A DNA stretch of 39,727 bases. Origin: Clostridiales bacterium (GTDB lineage: Bacteria > Bacillota > Clostridia > Lachnospirales > Lachnospiraceae). The stretch covers positions 1-39,727 of the forward strand of contig JALFSR010000025.1 of the NCBI GenBank assembly GCA_022778745.1, written 5' to 3'. The translations under genes were made by a program, and so were the position numbers. Every line of letters begins with the position of its first letter. The stretch's first letter is position 1. Below the pieces are notes generated by a model, which made no database searches, was not told the DNA's origin, and saw nothing but the letters and a program-made list of their open reading frames with translations. Positions 14,499-24,446 of this stretch are shown here, piece by piece.

Positions 14499-16874
14499 AT
14501 GGTAAAGCTGATGAAGTATTTAAAAGGTTCTGGTAAATCAATTGTTTTGATTATACTTCTTTTAATTGCACAAGCTTTTTGTGATTTGGCACTTCCTTCG
14601 TACACATCGAATATTGTCAATGTTGGTATTCAGCAGGGTGGAATTGATTCTCATGTTCCTGAAGTGATACGAGAAGACCAGATGGAAAAGCTTATGATTT
14701 TTGTGGAAGACGAACAATTGATTGAAGATTCTTATGAACTATTGGACAAAGAGGATTATTCAAAAGCAGAATGGAGTAAATTAGAAAAACGATATCCAGC
14801 TTTGGAGGAGGAAAACTTATACCAATTAAAGTCTTTAAAAGATGAAGAGCTTCAAAAAGTGGCGGAGTGTTTAAAGACTCCGGAGATGATGGTTTCTTTT
14901 CTTAGTGCAGAGGGGGAAGAGGCTAAAGCGATGAGAGAGCAGCTCATTTCCCAAATCAAACAGTCATTGCCAAAGAAGACAAAGCTGCCAAAGGATATTG
15001 ATCTCTTTGAATTGCTTGCAGCACTCCCTAAGGAAGCAATTGAACAGATGACAGATGAAGCTGAGAAAAATATAAGTTCAATGTCTGATTCGATGACAGA
15101 GCAGATGGCAGTTGCGTTTGTCAAAGCAGAATATGAAGCAATTGGAATGGATATGCAGAAAGTACAAAATGGATATTTGTTTGGTACAGGTGCAAAGATG
15201 CTTGGCATTTCTCTCTTAATGATGGCTGCATCCATTCTTGTCACATTAATTGCAGCAAGAGTCGCTGCTAGTCTTGGAAAAAATCTCAGAGATCGTGTAT
15301 TTGAGCGAGTATTATCATTTTCAAATGCAGAATTTGATAAATTTTCCACAGCCTCTTTAATTACAAGAACAACGAATGATATTCAGCAAGTACAGATACT
15401 TGTTGTTATGATGCTTCGTATGTTATTTTACGCTCCAATTATTGGTGTTGGAGGAGTTTTTAAAGTATTTCATACAAATACATCAATGGCATGGATTATT
15501 GCAGTTGCAGTAGCAGCGATTACATGTGTGATTGCATTTTTATTTTTTGTTGTAATGCCAAAATTTAAAATTTTACAGAAATTAGTGGATCAATTAAATT
15601 TGGTTACTCGTGAGATTTTAAGTGGTATTATGGTTATCCGTGCATTTAGCCGTGAAAAATACGAAGAGAAGCGTTTTGATAAGGCAAATAGAGAATTAAC
15701 AAAAACAAACTTGTTTGTAAACCGTGTTATGTCAATGATGATGCCGCTAATGATGCTGATTATGAATCTGATTACAGTCATGATCGTATGGTTTGGTGCA
15801 AAAGGAATTGATGCTGGACAAATGCAAGTGGGAGATATGATGGCATTTATTACATATACAATGCAGATTATTATGTCGTTCCTTATGATTGCGATGATGT
15901 CCATTATGCTTCCAAGAGCGTTAGTATCAGTACAGCGTATTGACGAAGTGTTGACAACGGAGTCCAGTATTGTGGAAAAGTCAGATACAAAGAAGTTGTC
16001 CGGTGCACAAAAGGGTGTTGTCTGTTTTAATCATGTTAATTTTGCTTATCCGGATGCGGATGAAGATGTGCTGCATGATATTCATTTTACAGCAAGACCA
16101 GGTCAGACGACTGCAATCATCGGAAGTACGGGATGTGGCAAATCGACATTAGTACAGTTGATTCCTCGTTTCTTTGATGTGACGAGCGGAGCAATTACAG
16201 TTGATGGAGTTGACGTTCGAGATGCAGAACTTAAACAGCTGAGAGAAGTGATTGGATATGTGCCGCAAAAGGGATTGCTGTTCTCTGGAACAATCGCATC
16301 TAATATTAAGTTTGCACATGATGATATTACGGATGAACAGATGAAGAAGGCTGCAAAAATTGCACAGGCAGAAGACTTTATTTTGCAGAAAGAAGATCAA
16401 TACGAGGATGCGATTGCGCAGGGCGGAAGTAACGTATCAGGAGGACAAAAACAGCGTCTTTCTATTGCGAGAGCAATTGCAAAAGCCCCAGAGATTTATA
16501 TTTTTGATGACAGTTTTTCAGCACTTGATTATAAGACAGATGTAGCACTGCGTCGTGCCTTAAAGGAAGAGACGAAAGATGCAACAGTGATTATTGTTGC
16601 ACAGCGTATCAGTACGATTTTACATGCAGATCAGATTATTGTGTTGGATGAAGGAAAAATTGCTGGAATTGGAACACATGAGCAATTGCTTCGTGATTGT
16701 GAGGTATATTATCAGATTGCAAGTTCCCAGTTGTCAGAAGAAGAATTAAACAATGCGACTGCAAATAAGAAAGAAATCGCAGAGAAAGAACAATATGGAA
16801 ACAAAGAAGAGTCACAAGTAACTGCCTCTGAAAATGAAGCCAATAATCAGGAGGGAGGTGCTGATCATGAGTAA
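14499..16874 (+). CDS. Heterodimeric multidrug-type ABC exporter, subunit 1 (degenerate ATPase site)
   Basis: 791 residues with fused membrane and ATPase domains. The first membrane helix (SIVLIILLLIAQAF) is followed by an unusually long, Glu/Lys-rich outer insertion of about 170 residues before helix 2, a feature common in clostridial members. Walker A GSTGCGKST is near residue 542, signature VSGGQKQR near 646, and Walker B reads YIFDDSFSALD, where Asp replaces the catalytic Glu. That substitution marks the degenerate half of heterodimeric exporters such as TM287/288, BmrCD and LmrCD. The C-terminal ~50 residues are an acidic, Glu/Asn-rich tail. It overlaps the partner gene by 8 bases. It likely exports lipophilic compounds or drugs. 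Confidence 0.93.
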   Translation: MVKLMKYLKGSGKSIVLIILLLIAQAFCDLALPSYTSNIVNVGIQQGGIDSHVPEVIREDQMEKLMIFVEDEQLIEDSYELLDKEDYSKAEWSKLEKRYPALEEENLYQLKSLKDEELQKVAECLKTPEMMVSFLSAEGEEAKAMREQLISQIKQSLPKKTKLPKDIDLFELLAALPKEAIEQMTDEAEKNISSMSDSMTEQMAVAFVKAEYEAIGMDMQKVQNGYLFGTGAKMLGISLLMMAASILVTLIAARVAASLGKNLRDRVFERVLSFSNAEFDKFSTASLITRTTNDIQQVQILVVMMLRMLFYAPIIGVGGVFKVFHTNTSMAWIIAVAVAAITCVIAFLFFVVMPKFKILQKLVDQLNLVTREILSGIMVIRAFSREKYEEKRFDKANRELTKTNLFVNRVMSMMMPLMMLIMNLITVMIVWFGAKGIDAGQMQVGDMMAFITYTMQIIMSFLMIAMMSIMLPRALVSVQRIDEVLTTESSIVEKSDTKKLSGAQKGVVCFNHVNFAYPDADEDVLHDIHFTARPGQTTAIIGSTGCGKSTLVQLIPRFFDVTSGAITVDGVDVRDAELKQLREVIGYVPQKGLLFSGTIASNIKFAHDDITDEQMKKAAKIAQAEDFILQKEDQYEDAIAQGGSNVSGGQKQRLSIARAIAKAPEIYIFDDSFSALDYKTDVALRRALKEETKDATVIIVAQRISTILHADQIIVLDEGKIAGIGTHEQLLRDCEVYYQIASSQLSEEELNNATANKKEIAEKEQYGNKEESQVTASENEANNQEGGADHE

Positions 16875-18735
16875 GCCAGCAAGAGGAGGACATGGAGCAC
16901 ACGGACCTGGAGCAATGATGGGGGAAAAAGCAAAGAATTTTAAAGGTTCGGTTCAAAAATTAGCTGTTTATCTCTCAAAATATAAATTCGCACTTTTGTT
17001 TGTTGTATTATTTGCGATTGGAAGTACGATATTTTCTATTATCGGACCAACGATTCTTGGTGACGCAACGACAAGCATTTATAATGGCTTGATGAGTAAA
17101 ATTTCTGGCGGAACTGGTATTGATTTTGAAGAGTTGGGAAGCATTCTGCTGACATTAGGAGGGCTGTATATAGCAAGTGCAGCATTCTCTTTTGTACAGG
17201 GATTTCTTATGTCTGGAATTTCTCAAAAAATGACATATCGTATGAGAAGAGAAATATCAGAAAAGATTAATCGTCTGCCAATGAACTATTACGATACAAA
17301 AACACATGGAGAGATTCTTTCCCGTGTAACAAACGATGTTGATACATTGAGCCAAAGTTTAAATCAAAGTATGACACAGCTTATTACTTCGATTGCAACA
17401 CTGATCGGTGTTTTGATTATGATGCTTCGTATTAGTATTGTTATGACAATTGTTGCATTGATTATTATGCCAATTTCCGTTGTTATGGTTTCTGTTATTG
17501 TAAAGAAATCTCAGAAATATTTTAAGCAGCAGCAGGAATATCTTGGTCATATTAATGGTCAGATAGAAGAAGTATTTGGCGGTCATAATGTAATTAAGGT
17601 ATTTAACAAAGAAGACGATACATTAAAAGTATTTCGTGATACAAATGAAGTGCTGTACCATTCCGCATGGAAATCACAGTTTTTATCAGGTATGATGCAG
17701 CCAATCATGATGTTTGTAGGTAACTTGAGCTATGTGGCAGTTTCAATTTTAGGTGGATATTTGGCAGTAAAGGGAAGCATTCAAGTAGGACAGATTCAGT
17801 CGTTTATTCAATATGTACGTTCCTTTAATCAGCCAATTTCACAGCTTGCTCAGGTTGCAAATATGCTTCAGTCAACTGCAGCTGCGGCAGAACGTATTTT
17901 TGAATTTCTTGATGAAGAGGAAGAAGAACAGGTTTCTCCTCATCATGCATCAGTCAAAGATTATATGACTGGAATGGATCGAAATGTCCGCACAAGTGAG
18001 CTGGAAGGCCGCGTTACATTTGATCATGTAAAATTTGGATATCTGCCAGAAAAGATTATTGTAAATGATTTTAGTGCAAAGGTGAAATTTGGACACAAAA
18101 TTGCAATCGTTGGTCCAACTGGCGCTGGTAAAACAACGATGATTAAGCTGTTAATGCGTTTTTATGATGTAAATAGCGGTGCTGTTATGATTGATGATTA
18201 TAATGTCAAAGATTTTGACCGAAGCGAGCTTCGTGAGATGTTTGGCATGGTATTGCAGGATACATGGTTATTCCATGGTACAATCCGCGAAAATATTCGC
18301 TATGGGCGTCTGGACGCTACGAATGATGAGATTATTGCCGCAGCAAAGGCAGCACATGCCCATCACTTCATTTCGGCTCTTCCAGGCGGATATGATATGG
18401 TACTTGATGAAGAAGCAAGCAATATCTCACAAGGACAAAAGCAGCTTCTTACAATCGCAAGAGCAATCCTTGCAAACAATCGTATTTTGATCTTAGATGA
18501 GGCAACAAGTTCCGTTGATACCCGTACTGAGCAGCGAATTCAAAAAGCGATGAACAATCTGATGAAAGGAAGAACAAGTTTTGTCATTGCCCATCGACTT
18601 TCAACAATTCGAGATGCCGATTTAATTCTCGTTATGAAAGATGGAGATATTATTGAACAAGGAAATCATGATGAATTAATGGCACAAAATGGATTCTATG
18701 CACAACTGTATTTGTCACAGTTCGAGCAAGGATAA
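16867..18735 (+). CDS. Heterodimeric multidrug-type ABC exporter, subunit 2
   Basis: 622 residues from ATG 16867, fixed by GGAGGGAGG upstream; an in-frame ATG at 16834 lies inside the partner gene with no ribosome site. The N-terminus is a Gly/His-rich cytoplasmic stretch (SKPARGGHGAHGPGAMMG) before six membrane helices. Walker A is GPTGAGKTT, the signature reads ISQGQKQL (SQGQ instead of SGGQ) and Walker B is LILDEATSSVD with the catalytic Glu present. In this exporter class the partner with an intact Glu carries the altered signature that completes the degenerate site. The two genes therefore form one asymmetric pump. Confidence 0.94.
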   Translation: MSKPARGGHGAHGPGAMMGEKAKNFKGSVQKLAVYLSKYKFALLFVVLFAIGSTIFSIIGPTILGDATTSIYNGLMSKISGGTGIDFEELGSILLTLGGLYIASAAFSFVQGFLMSGISQKMTYRMRREISEKINRLPMNYYDTKTHGEILSRVTNDVDTLSQSLNQSMTQLITSIATLIGVLIMMLRISIVMTIVALIIMPISVVMVSVIVKKSQKYFKQQQEYLGHINGQIEEVFGGHNVIKVFNKEDDTLKVFRDTNEVLYHSAWKSQFLSGMMQPIMMFVGNLSYVAVSILGGYLAVKGSIQVGQIQSFIQYVRSFNQPISQLAQVANMLQSTAAAAERIFEFLDEEEEEQVSPHHASVKDYMTGMDRNVRTSELEGRVTFDHVKFGYLPEKIIVNDFSAKVKFGHKIAIVGPTGAGKTTMIKLLMRFYDVNSGAVMIDDYNVKDFDRSELREMFGMVLQDTWLFHGTIRENIRYGRLDATNDEIIAAAKAAHAHHFISALPGGYDMVLDEEASNISQGQKQLLTIARAILANNRILILDEATSSVDTRTEQRIQKAMNNLMKGRTSFVIAHRLSTIRDADLILVMKDGDIIEQGNHDELMAQNGFYAQLYLSQFEQG

Positions 18736-18785
18736 TTAGAAACAAAAAGCATTGACTTATCCGTTGTATCTGTATGAACAACGAA

Positions 18786-18833
18786 AAAAGAGATATGCTC
18801 CAGTCACGAATAGTGACAGGACATATCTCTTTT
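18786..18833. terminator. Terminator between the exporter operon and argH
   Basis: AAAAGAGATATG (18786-18797) pairs perfectly with CATATCTCTTTT (18822-18833); an inner GTCAC/GTGAC stem extends it. It serves the exporter and probably the convergent argH gene. Confidence 0.85.
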
Positions 18834-18899
18834 ATGATACTGTGAACTACCTATCACCTAAAAGGAATAGGTTTTACGCTCCCTATTATGTTGATTGAA

Positions 18900-20276
18900 T
18901 TATTCTTGTGTCAAATAATTTTTATAGATTGTGATAATGGAGTCCATAGCTGCTTTGCCTGGAGCACCGATTGTTAATCGTTTTTCCACGCAAGTTTTTA
19001 AGCTAATTGCTTCGTAAATGTCTTGTTCAAATACAGGGCTGATTTTCTTATATTCTTCTAATGGCAGTTCGTCGAGGGAAATATTCTTTTCAATGCATAA
19101 TAAAACGAGCTGACCGATAATACCGTGTGCATCGCGGAATGGAACGCTGTGATTCACAAGATAATCAGCGGCATCGGTTGCATTTGTAAAGCCATTTTGT
19201 GCGCTTGCTGCCATAACTGGTTTGTTAAAGCGCATCGTGGAAACCATACCGTTGAACAGGATCAGACATCCTTTTACGGTATCCATAGCATCAAATGCCA
19301 TCTCTTTGTCTTCCTGCATATCTTTGTTATAAGCAAGAGGAAGTCCTTTCATTGTTGTGAGCAGTGACATCAATGCGCCATACACACGTCCTGTCTTTCC
19401 GCGAAGAAGTTCAGCGATATCTGGATTTTTCTTTTGTGGCATAATACTGCTTCCTGTGCTGTATGCGTCGTCGATTTCTACGAAGCGGTATTCATTGCTG
19501 TTCCATATAATAATTTCCTCGCAGAAACGAGATAAATGCATCATAATCGTTGACAATGCACTTAAAAATTCGATTAAGTAATCTCTGTCGGATACGGAAT
19601 CCATACTGTTCAATGTAGGACCGTCAAAGCCTAAAAGCGAAGCGGTATATTCTCTGTCCAGTGGATAAGTAGTGCCTGCGAGTGCGCCAGAGCCAAGAGG
19701 ACAAGTATTCATTCTCTTTTTGATATCTGCCATACGGCTGCGGTCACGTTTGAACATTTCAAAATAAGCGCCAAAATGATGTGCGAGTGTGACAGGCTGT
19801 GCTTTCTGCAAATGAGTAAAACCTGGCATATACGTTTCTGTATTTTCTTCCATAATATGCAAAAGGCTTGTCAGCAGCTCTTTCAGCAAGGAGTCAACCT
19901 CTCCTACCTGTTCTCTTGTATAAAGTTTCATATCCAATGCAACTTGGTCATTACGGCTTCTTCCTGTATGGAGTTTCTTTCCGACATCACCCACACGATC
20001 AATCAAATGAGATTCCACAAAACTATGAATATCTTCCTGTGCCTGACCGATGACTAATTTACCAGAATCAATATCTTCTTTAATTCCCGTCAGACCGTCA
20101 ATAATCTTGTCTCGTTCCTCGTCTGTTAAAATATGTTGTTTTGCAAGCATTGTCACATGGGCAATACTTCCGGAAATATCTTGTGCATAAAAACGCTTAT
20201 CGAAATTAATAGATGACTGAAATTCATATACCATTTGATCGGTTTCTTTTGTGAAACGTCCTCCCCATAACTTCAT
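18900..20276 (-). CDS. argH: Argininosuccinate lyase
   Basis: 458 residues, the usual length. It splits argininosuccinate into arginine and fumarate, the last step of arginine synthesis. The fumarase/aspartase superfamily signature [11 protein letters not shown] is at residues 275-285, HTGRSRNDQ lies near 105 and the TGxxxLQxAQP-like [20 protein letters not shown] region follows. The ribosome site is AAGGAGG just upstream of ATG. argG is not adjacent, so the pathway genes are split in this genome. No clear ARG box was found in the short upstream region. Confidence 0.97.
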   Translation of the reverse strand: MKLWGGRFTKETDQMVYEFQSSINFDKRFYAQDISGSIAHVTMLAKQHILTDEERDKIIDGLTGIKEDIDSGKLVIGQAQEDIHSFVESHLIDRVGDVGKKLHTGRSRNDQVALDMKLYTREQVGEVDSLLKELLTSLLHIMEENTETYMPGFTHLQKAQPVTLAHHFGAYFEMFKRDRSRMADIKKRMNTCPLGSGALAGTTYPLDREYTASLLGFDGPTLNSMDSVSDRDYLIEFLSALSTIMMHLSRFCEEIIIWNSNEYRFVEIDDAYSTGSSIMPQKKNPDIAELLRGKTGRVYGALMSLLTTMKGLPLAYNKDMQEDKEMAFDAMDTVKGCLILFNGMVSTMRFNKPVMAASAQNGFTNATDAADYLVNHSVPFRDAHGIIGQLVLLCIEKNISLDELPLEEYKKISPVFEQDIYEAISLKTCVEKRLTIGAPGKAAMDSIITIYKNYLTQE

Positions 20277-20310
20277 AGCAAATCCTCCTTAATTTAAAAT
20301 AAAACACGAT

Positions 20311-20340
20311 AAAGCGGATAATTCCGCTTTGCTGCGTTCA
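20311..20340. repeat. Copy of the dispersed repeat with an 8-bp hairpin
   Basis: AAAGCGGA (20311-20318), loop TAAT, TCCGCTTT (20323-20330), then GCTGCGTTCA. It lies between yfhO and argH on the minus-strand transcript and may act as a weak terminator. Confidence 0.5.
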
Positions 20341-20346
20341 AGAAAG

Positions 20347-20411
20347 CTGGCAGTATTTTATTGTGAGATGTATGTTATGCTTATAGATAGCATATATCGC
20401 AATACTGCCAG
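20347..20411 (-). terminator. Long hairpin downstream of yfhO
   Basis: CTGGCAGTATT (20347-20357) pairs perfectly with AATACTGCCAG (20401-20411), enclosing 43 bases with further partial pairing (TATGC/GCATA). On the minus strand it is followed by CTTTCTT, so it can act as a terminator after yfhO; the T-run is poor. Confidence 0.5.
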
Positions 20412-20448
20412 GATGAATTATAGCATTGATTTTTGAAAAAATAAACTG

Positions 20449-23292
20449 TTAAAGTAATTTCGTCTGCTCTAAATCAGCTTGATCAGCAGTTTGATTTGAA
20501 TGAATAGAAACTTTCGTCTGCTCCAAATCAGATCGATCAGCAGTTTGATCTGAATGAATGGAAACTTTCGTCTGCTCAAGATTTGATTGCTGTACTTCAG
20601 AATTTGGAATAACCGTTGTTTCTAAAGGAATGCCTTGGGCGAGTAATTCTTCACCCGTAGGAAGTTCTCCTGTTCGTTTTTCCTTCAATACTTCTTCCAC
20701 ATGGTTGCGGTCTACGGCATCTTCTTCTGCGTCGTCTGGCAAAAATAATCCTTCGCTGTTTGAATAATTAAAGTCTGACTTAGTATATGGACTGTAACGT
20801 TTCTTTTTTCGCTTCCAGAAGATAGTAATGAGATAGAGTGCAATTAACACTGCAAGAGAACTTACAGTAATAATAGCTCCCTCCAGCACACCACCTGGAA
20901 CATAGGAAAATGTCAACGTATGGAATCCAGCGGTCAGTGGAAGAGAAATAAATGCATCACCAAACTTTTCAGGAGATACGACAGTACCATCTACCGTAAT
21001 TGTCCATCCAGTATCATATGGAATCGTAGTTAATAAAATTCCGTCATGATCGCTTGTAATATGAGCATTAATATGCGTATCATTATATTCGTCGACTGTC
21101 ATTGAAGTTCGGCTTAACGTATCATACACACGTTTTAATTTATACTCGTTCATTTGGTAAGCGGTGACAGTCAATGTCTTGTCTGCGCCATTTTCATCAG
21201 TATTTTTGATTGTCAGCACATCACCCGATCTGCGGTATCCCATATCCAAAATATAACCACGGTTTAAGTTGTCATGGGAAGTTGTATTGCCAGCGGCGTC
21301 AGTGACATCTACTTTATTTGGACCAAATTTATTGACGTATAAATAGGTAAATCCATCTTTGTTAATCTTAACAGAATAAGTCGATGCATCAACAAAATCT
21401 GTATTAATTGTAGTATAAAGATCTGAAATTCCCGAAGAGACTTCTGCAAATGAGTTTAAGTTTTCAAATGGAGTAGCTCCATTAGTGATCCATACTTGAT
21501 TAAAGTCTTTTTGAACGAGAAATCCAAGCGGCAGTGTATAATTGTTTTTGTAGACATACACACCATCTTGTTCCATATAAAGCTCACGTGCATCTGTTTC
21601 TTCCAGCACTTCATTGGAAATATTATATTTAACTCCAAAAATCATATTGGAGAGAAATGTGGAACCGACAGAACCGTAAGCATTAGTAGATGATTCAAGA
21701 CCAAATACTTTAAAAAACGAAGTTAAGCTTGCATTGGCAGTAGAAGAAAAAATGGAAATAGAAGGATAATCCAGCCAAGCTCCATCATTTTTTGTACGAA
21801 TTTTTGATTTCTCTACACGATAAAATTCAGGCTCTTCTGCCTTGACAGATGCAAGAATTGTGCGGATTGCCTGATCATCGCGGACATAAGAAGTACGGCT
21901 TGTTGTCGTTACACTTGTTGTTGTCGTATTAATGAACGCTTCGATTGTTACAAGGAAAATAATAAATCCTGCAGCTAATCGTTTTGTAATTTGTTCTTTT
22001 CGGTATAAATAAGCCGTTCCTCCGTAAAATGCAAGAAATAAAATGCTTACATAATAAACATGCCAGCTGAAAAATTTTTCCGTTATAATTTTTTCAGCGA
22101 GAATCGTAAATACGATTGCCAGCCACATGCATCCGATAATCTGTTTAATGCTTCTTGACCGAATTCCATCATAACCTTGCCATGCCATAGACAGAACAAG
22201 AAAAATATAAATAAATGACTGTCTTGCAGGAAGAGAATTTGGAAAATGGAGTCCATGCCAAATAAAGTTTAATACGTTATTGCTGAAACTTAAGTAGAAG
22301 AAAAGCAGCAGCAGACAATAAAGAAACTTTTCATAAAAATTAACACGGCGATTTAAAATATAAAGTGGAATTAAAAATAAAACGGCAACTCCACAGTAAA
22401 TATTTGGCCAGTGGTCAAGACCAATATGAACTTCCACATCAACAAGATGTCGTGCGATCATATCAAAAATAGAAAAATAACTCGTAACTGTCTGAGGAAA
22501 ACTGATGCTGCTTGATGCGGTTGTTTTCAGCGCATAAATTTCCGGGAGAAGCACAATCGCGGCGAGTCCTCCAGCAAGCAGAGAATAAACAGCAAATTCC
22601 GCAATCTTCTTTAAATATTCCTTTCCCTGACAAGAAGACAGTAATAACTGCACGAGAAAATAAATGACAAGGAAAATGCAGATCATGATTGCGATATAGT
22701 AATTTGATAAAATGCAAAGTCCAAGTGAAATGCAGTATAAAAAGCATTTATCTTTTTGCACAAGCCGTTCTAATCCAAGAACAACAAGTGGGAACAGTAA
22801 AATGCAGTCCAGCCACATAATATTCCAGCTATAAGCAGCCATGTATCCGCTTAAGCCATAGAAAATACCAAAAAATGCAGCTCCAAAGTCATGTTTTCCA
22901 TTATGCTGAATCAAATAATAAGTCATGGAAACGCTGGAAAGCCCAATTTTAATTACAATAAAATAGGTGATAAATTCAATAATATAGTCTCGTGGGCATA
23001 AATACAAAAGCCAATTTAATGGGCTTGCAAGGTAGTAGGCAAATAATGACATAAAATTGGTTCCCATACCAATATCCCAGCTGTAAAGGAGACTTCCGCC
23101 CTCTGCCAGTTTTTTCTTCATCTCTTGGAAAAACGGTGCATATTGGTGATATAAATCTGTTCGCAGAAAACTCATCTCACCAAATGGAAAGATTCCCCTC
23201 TGAATAAAAACTGCAATCATAACAATGACTGGTATGAAAAAAGCACAGAGATAAGGGGCGTACTTTTCCCAAAAATCTTTTTTTCTATCCAT
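20449..23292 (-). CDS. yfhO: YfhO-family membrane glycosyltransferase with repeat tail
   Basis: 947 residues. The first ~430 residues hold a dozen or so membrane helices with the loop motif TDLYHQYAPFFQEMKKKL, characteristic of the YfhO family (GT-C fold). A large extracytoplasmic beta-rich domain follows, then one last helix (SLAVLIALYLITIFW) and a cytoplasmic tail. In Bacillus, YfhO works with the GT2 enzyme CsbB to decorate lipoteichoic acid with GlcNAc. Here a GT2 gene lies 12 bases upstream in the same operon, supporting the same two-step scheme. The tail ends in 18-residue repeats (LEQTKVSIHS... units) encoded by 54-bp tandem repeats. The acceptor polymer in this organism is not known. 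Confidence 0.88.
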   Translation of the reverse strand: MDRKKDFWEKYAPYLCAFFIPVIVMIAVFIQRGIFPFGEMSFLRTDLYHQYAPFFQEMKKKLAEGGSLLYSWDIGMGTNFMSLFAYYLASPLNWLLYLCPRDYIIEFITYFIVIKIGLSSVSMTYYLIQHNGKHDFGAAFFGIFYGLSGYMAAYSWNIMWLDCILLFPLVVLGLERLVQKDKCFLYCISLGLCILSNYYIAIMICIFLVIYFLVQLLLSSCQGKEYLKKIAEFAVYSLLAGGLAAIVLLPEIYALKTTASSSISFPQTVTSYFSIFDMIARHLVDVEVHIGLDHWPNIYCGVAVLFLIPLYILNRRVNFYEKFLYCLLLLFFYLSFSNNVLNFIWHGLHFPNSLPARQSFIYIFLVLSMAWQGYDGIRSRSIKQIIGCMWLAIVFTILAEKIITEKFFSWHVYYVSILFLAFYGGTAYLYRKEQITKRLAAGFIIFLVTIEAFINTTTTSVTTTSRTSYVRDDQAIRTILASVKAEEPEFYRVEKSKIRTKNDGAWLDYPSISIFSSTANASLTSFFKVFGLESSTNAYGSVGSTFLSNMIFGVKYNISNEVLEETDARELYMEQDGVYVYKNNYTLPLGFLVQKDFNQVWITNGATPFENLNSFAEVSSGISDLYTTINTDFVDASTYSVKINKDGFTYLYVNKFGPNKVDVTDAAGNTTSHDNLNRGYILDMGYRRSGDVLTIKNTDENGADKTLTVTAYQMNEYKLKRVYDTLSRTSMTVDEYNDTHINAHITSDHDGILLTTIPYDTGWTITVDGTVVSPEKFGDAFISLPLTAGFHTLTFSYVPGGVLEGAIITVSSLAVLIALYLITIFWKRKKKRYSPYTKSDFNYSNSEGLFLPDDAEEDAVDRNHVEEVLKEKRTGELPTGEELLAQGIPLETTVIPNSEVQQSNLEQTKVSIHSDQTADRSDLEQTKVSIHSNQTADQADLEQTKLL
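20461..20580. repeat. 54-bp tandem repeat inside the yfhO 3' end
   Basis: The unit starting CGTCTGCTC recurs at 20461, 20515 and 20569 (period 54 bp, 18 codons). The first two copies are complete and differ at a few bases, and the third is partial. It keeps the reading frame. Confidence 0.85.
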
Positions 23293-23304
23293 TTAAATTC
23301 TCCC

Positions 23305-24264
23305 TTATGAATCCTTTTCAGAGGATTTCTTGATTTCTTTTAAATTTGAAGTTTTAATAATATAAATCGGACGATCTTTCGTTTCCATGTAAATACGAGA
23401 AATATATTCTCCTAAAATACCGATGGAAAACTCTATGATTCCTCCTAAAAATAAAACAGCGCATAATGTTGTTACATAGCCTGGAACATTAATTCCAAAA
23501 AATAATGTCTGTACAAGCGTGATAATAATATAAATAAAAGCGATCATGGAAATAGTAAATCCTATTCCAGAAACCATGCGCAGCGGAGCAACGGAAAATG
23601 ATGTAATTCCATCAATCGCATATTTGAATAGTCCCCAGAAACTCCATTTGGTTGTCCCAATTGTGCGCTCTACATTTTGATAAGGAATCCATTTTGTATT
23701 ATATCCAACCCACATAAAAATTCCCTTAGAAAATCGCTGAACTTCCGATAATTCTAAAATTGAGTCAACCATTTGGCGAGTCATCATACGGAAGTCAACC
23801 GCTCCATATGCCATTTTGACATCGCTCATGCGGTTGCTTAGTCTATAAAATTGACGGGAAAAAAAGCTGCGGATCGGAGATTCTCCATTACGGTTGCTGC
23901 GGCGTGCTGCGACACAGTCATATCCTTCTTCAATACCTGCAATCATATCAATAATCATAGAAGGAGGATGCTGAAGATCCGCATCCATAACAACGACATA
24001 GTCTCCGACAGAATGTTTTAATCCAGCGTACATAGCAGATTCCTTTCCAAAGTTGCGGGAAAAGGATAAATAAGTGATCTCAGGATGCTTGGAAGCAAGT
24101 TCCTGCATAACAGAAAGTGTGTGATCGCAACTGCCGTCATCAACAAAAATATAGTGAAATGTATAATTGCTAATCTGGCTCACAACTCGATTTGTTTCCT
24201 TGTAGAAAAATGAAAGAACCTCTTCCTCATTATAGCAAGGAACTACCAGGTCAATTGTTTTCAT
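23305..24264 (-). CDS. csbB: Family 2 glycosyltransferase, polyprenyl-phosphate type (CsbB/GtrB/DPM1-like)
   Basis: 319 residues from ATG 24264, chosen for AAAGGA eight bases upstream; a longer frame to 24384 has no ribosome site and a non-homologous-looking start. The GT-A fold motifs are VVPCYNEEE at residues 7-15, FVDDGS at 40-45 and VMDADLQHP at 92-100 (the DXD-type metal site). Two membrane helices lie at the C-terminus (ISMIAFIYIIITLVQTLF and LCAVLFLGGIIEFSIGILG). Such enzymes move a sugar from a nucleotide donor to a lipid carrier. The YfhO gene directly downstream would then flip-side transfer the sugar to a cell-wall polymer. Confidence 0.9.
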   Translation of the reverse strand: MKTIDLVVPCYNEEEVLSFFYKETNRVVSQISNYTFHYIFVDDGSCDHTLSVMQELASKHPEITYLSFSRNFGKESAMYAGLKHSVGDYVVVMDADLQHPPSMIIDMIAGIEEGYDCVAARRSNRNGESPIRSFFSRQFYRLSNRMSDVKMAYGAVDFRMMTRQMVDSILELSEVQRFSKGIFMWVGYNTKWIPYQNVERTIGTTKWSFWGLFKYAIDGITSFSVAPLRMVSGIGFTISMIAFIYIIITLVQTLFFGINVPGYVTTLCAVLFLGGIIEFSIGILGEYISRIYMETKDRPIYIIKTSNLKEIKKSSEKDS

Positions 24265-24316
24265 ATAAAAATCCTTTCTATCAAAATTTGAATCAAAACC
24301 GTTACGATAAAAGACG

Positions 24317-24335
24317 GTATACTTGTTTAGTATAC
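24317..24335. repeat. Short perfect palindrome upstream of the GT2-yfhO operon
   Basis: GTATACT (24317-24323), five-base spacer TGTTT, AGTATAC (24329-24335). It lies about 50 bases before the GT2 start. It could be an operator or part of a promoter (TATACT); no convincing -35 was found. Confidence 0.45.
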
Positions 24336-24417
24336 AGAAAGAAATTGACAATTTTGTGAACGAATCATTACATTTTCTTTTCATTCCTATGTATGCAAAA
24401 AAATATGTGAAATGCAG

Positions 24418-24446
24418 TTGACAATAGTTTTAAAATTAAGTATGAT
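24418..24446 (+). promoter_or_regulatory. Strong sigma-A promoter for the amidase gene
   Basis: Consensus -35 TTGACA (24418-24423), 17-base spacer, -10 TATGAT (24441-24446). Confidence 0.8.

Noticed and set aside
14852..15349. Minus-strand 165-codon frame inside the exporter gene
   Set aside because: A shadow of the ABC exporter with Ser-rich composition typical of antisense frames; no start signals.
20461..20580. 54-bp repeats considered as a CRISPR-like array
   Set aside because: The repeats are directly adjacent without spacers, keep a reading frame and lie in the yfhO coding sequence.
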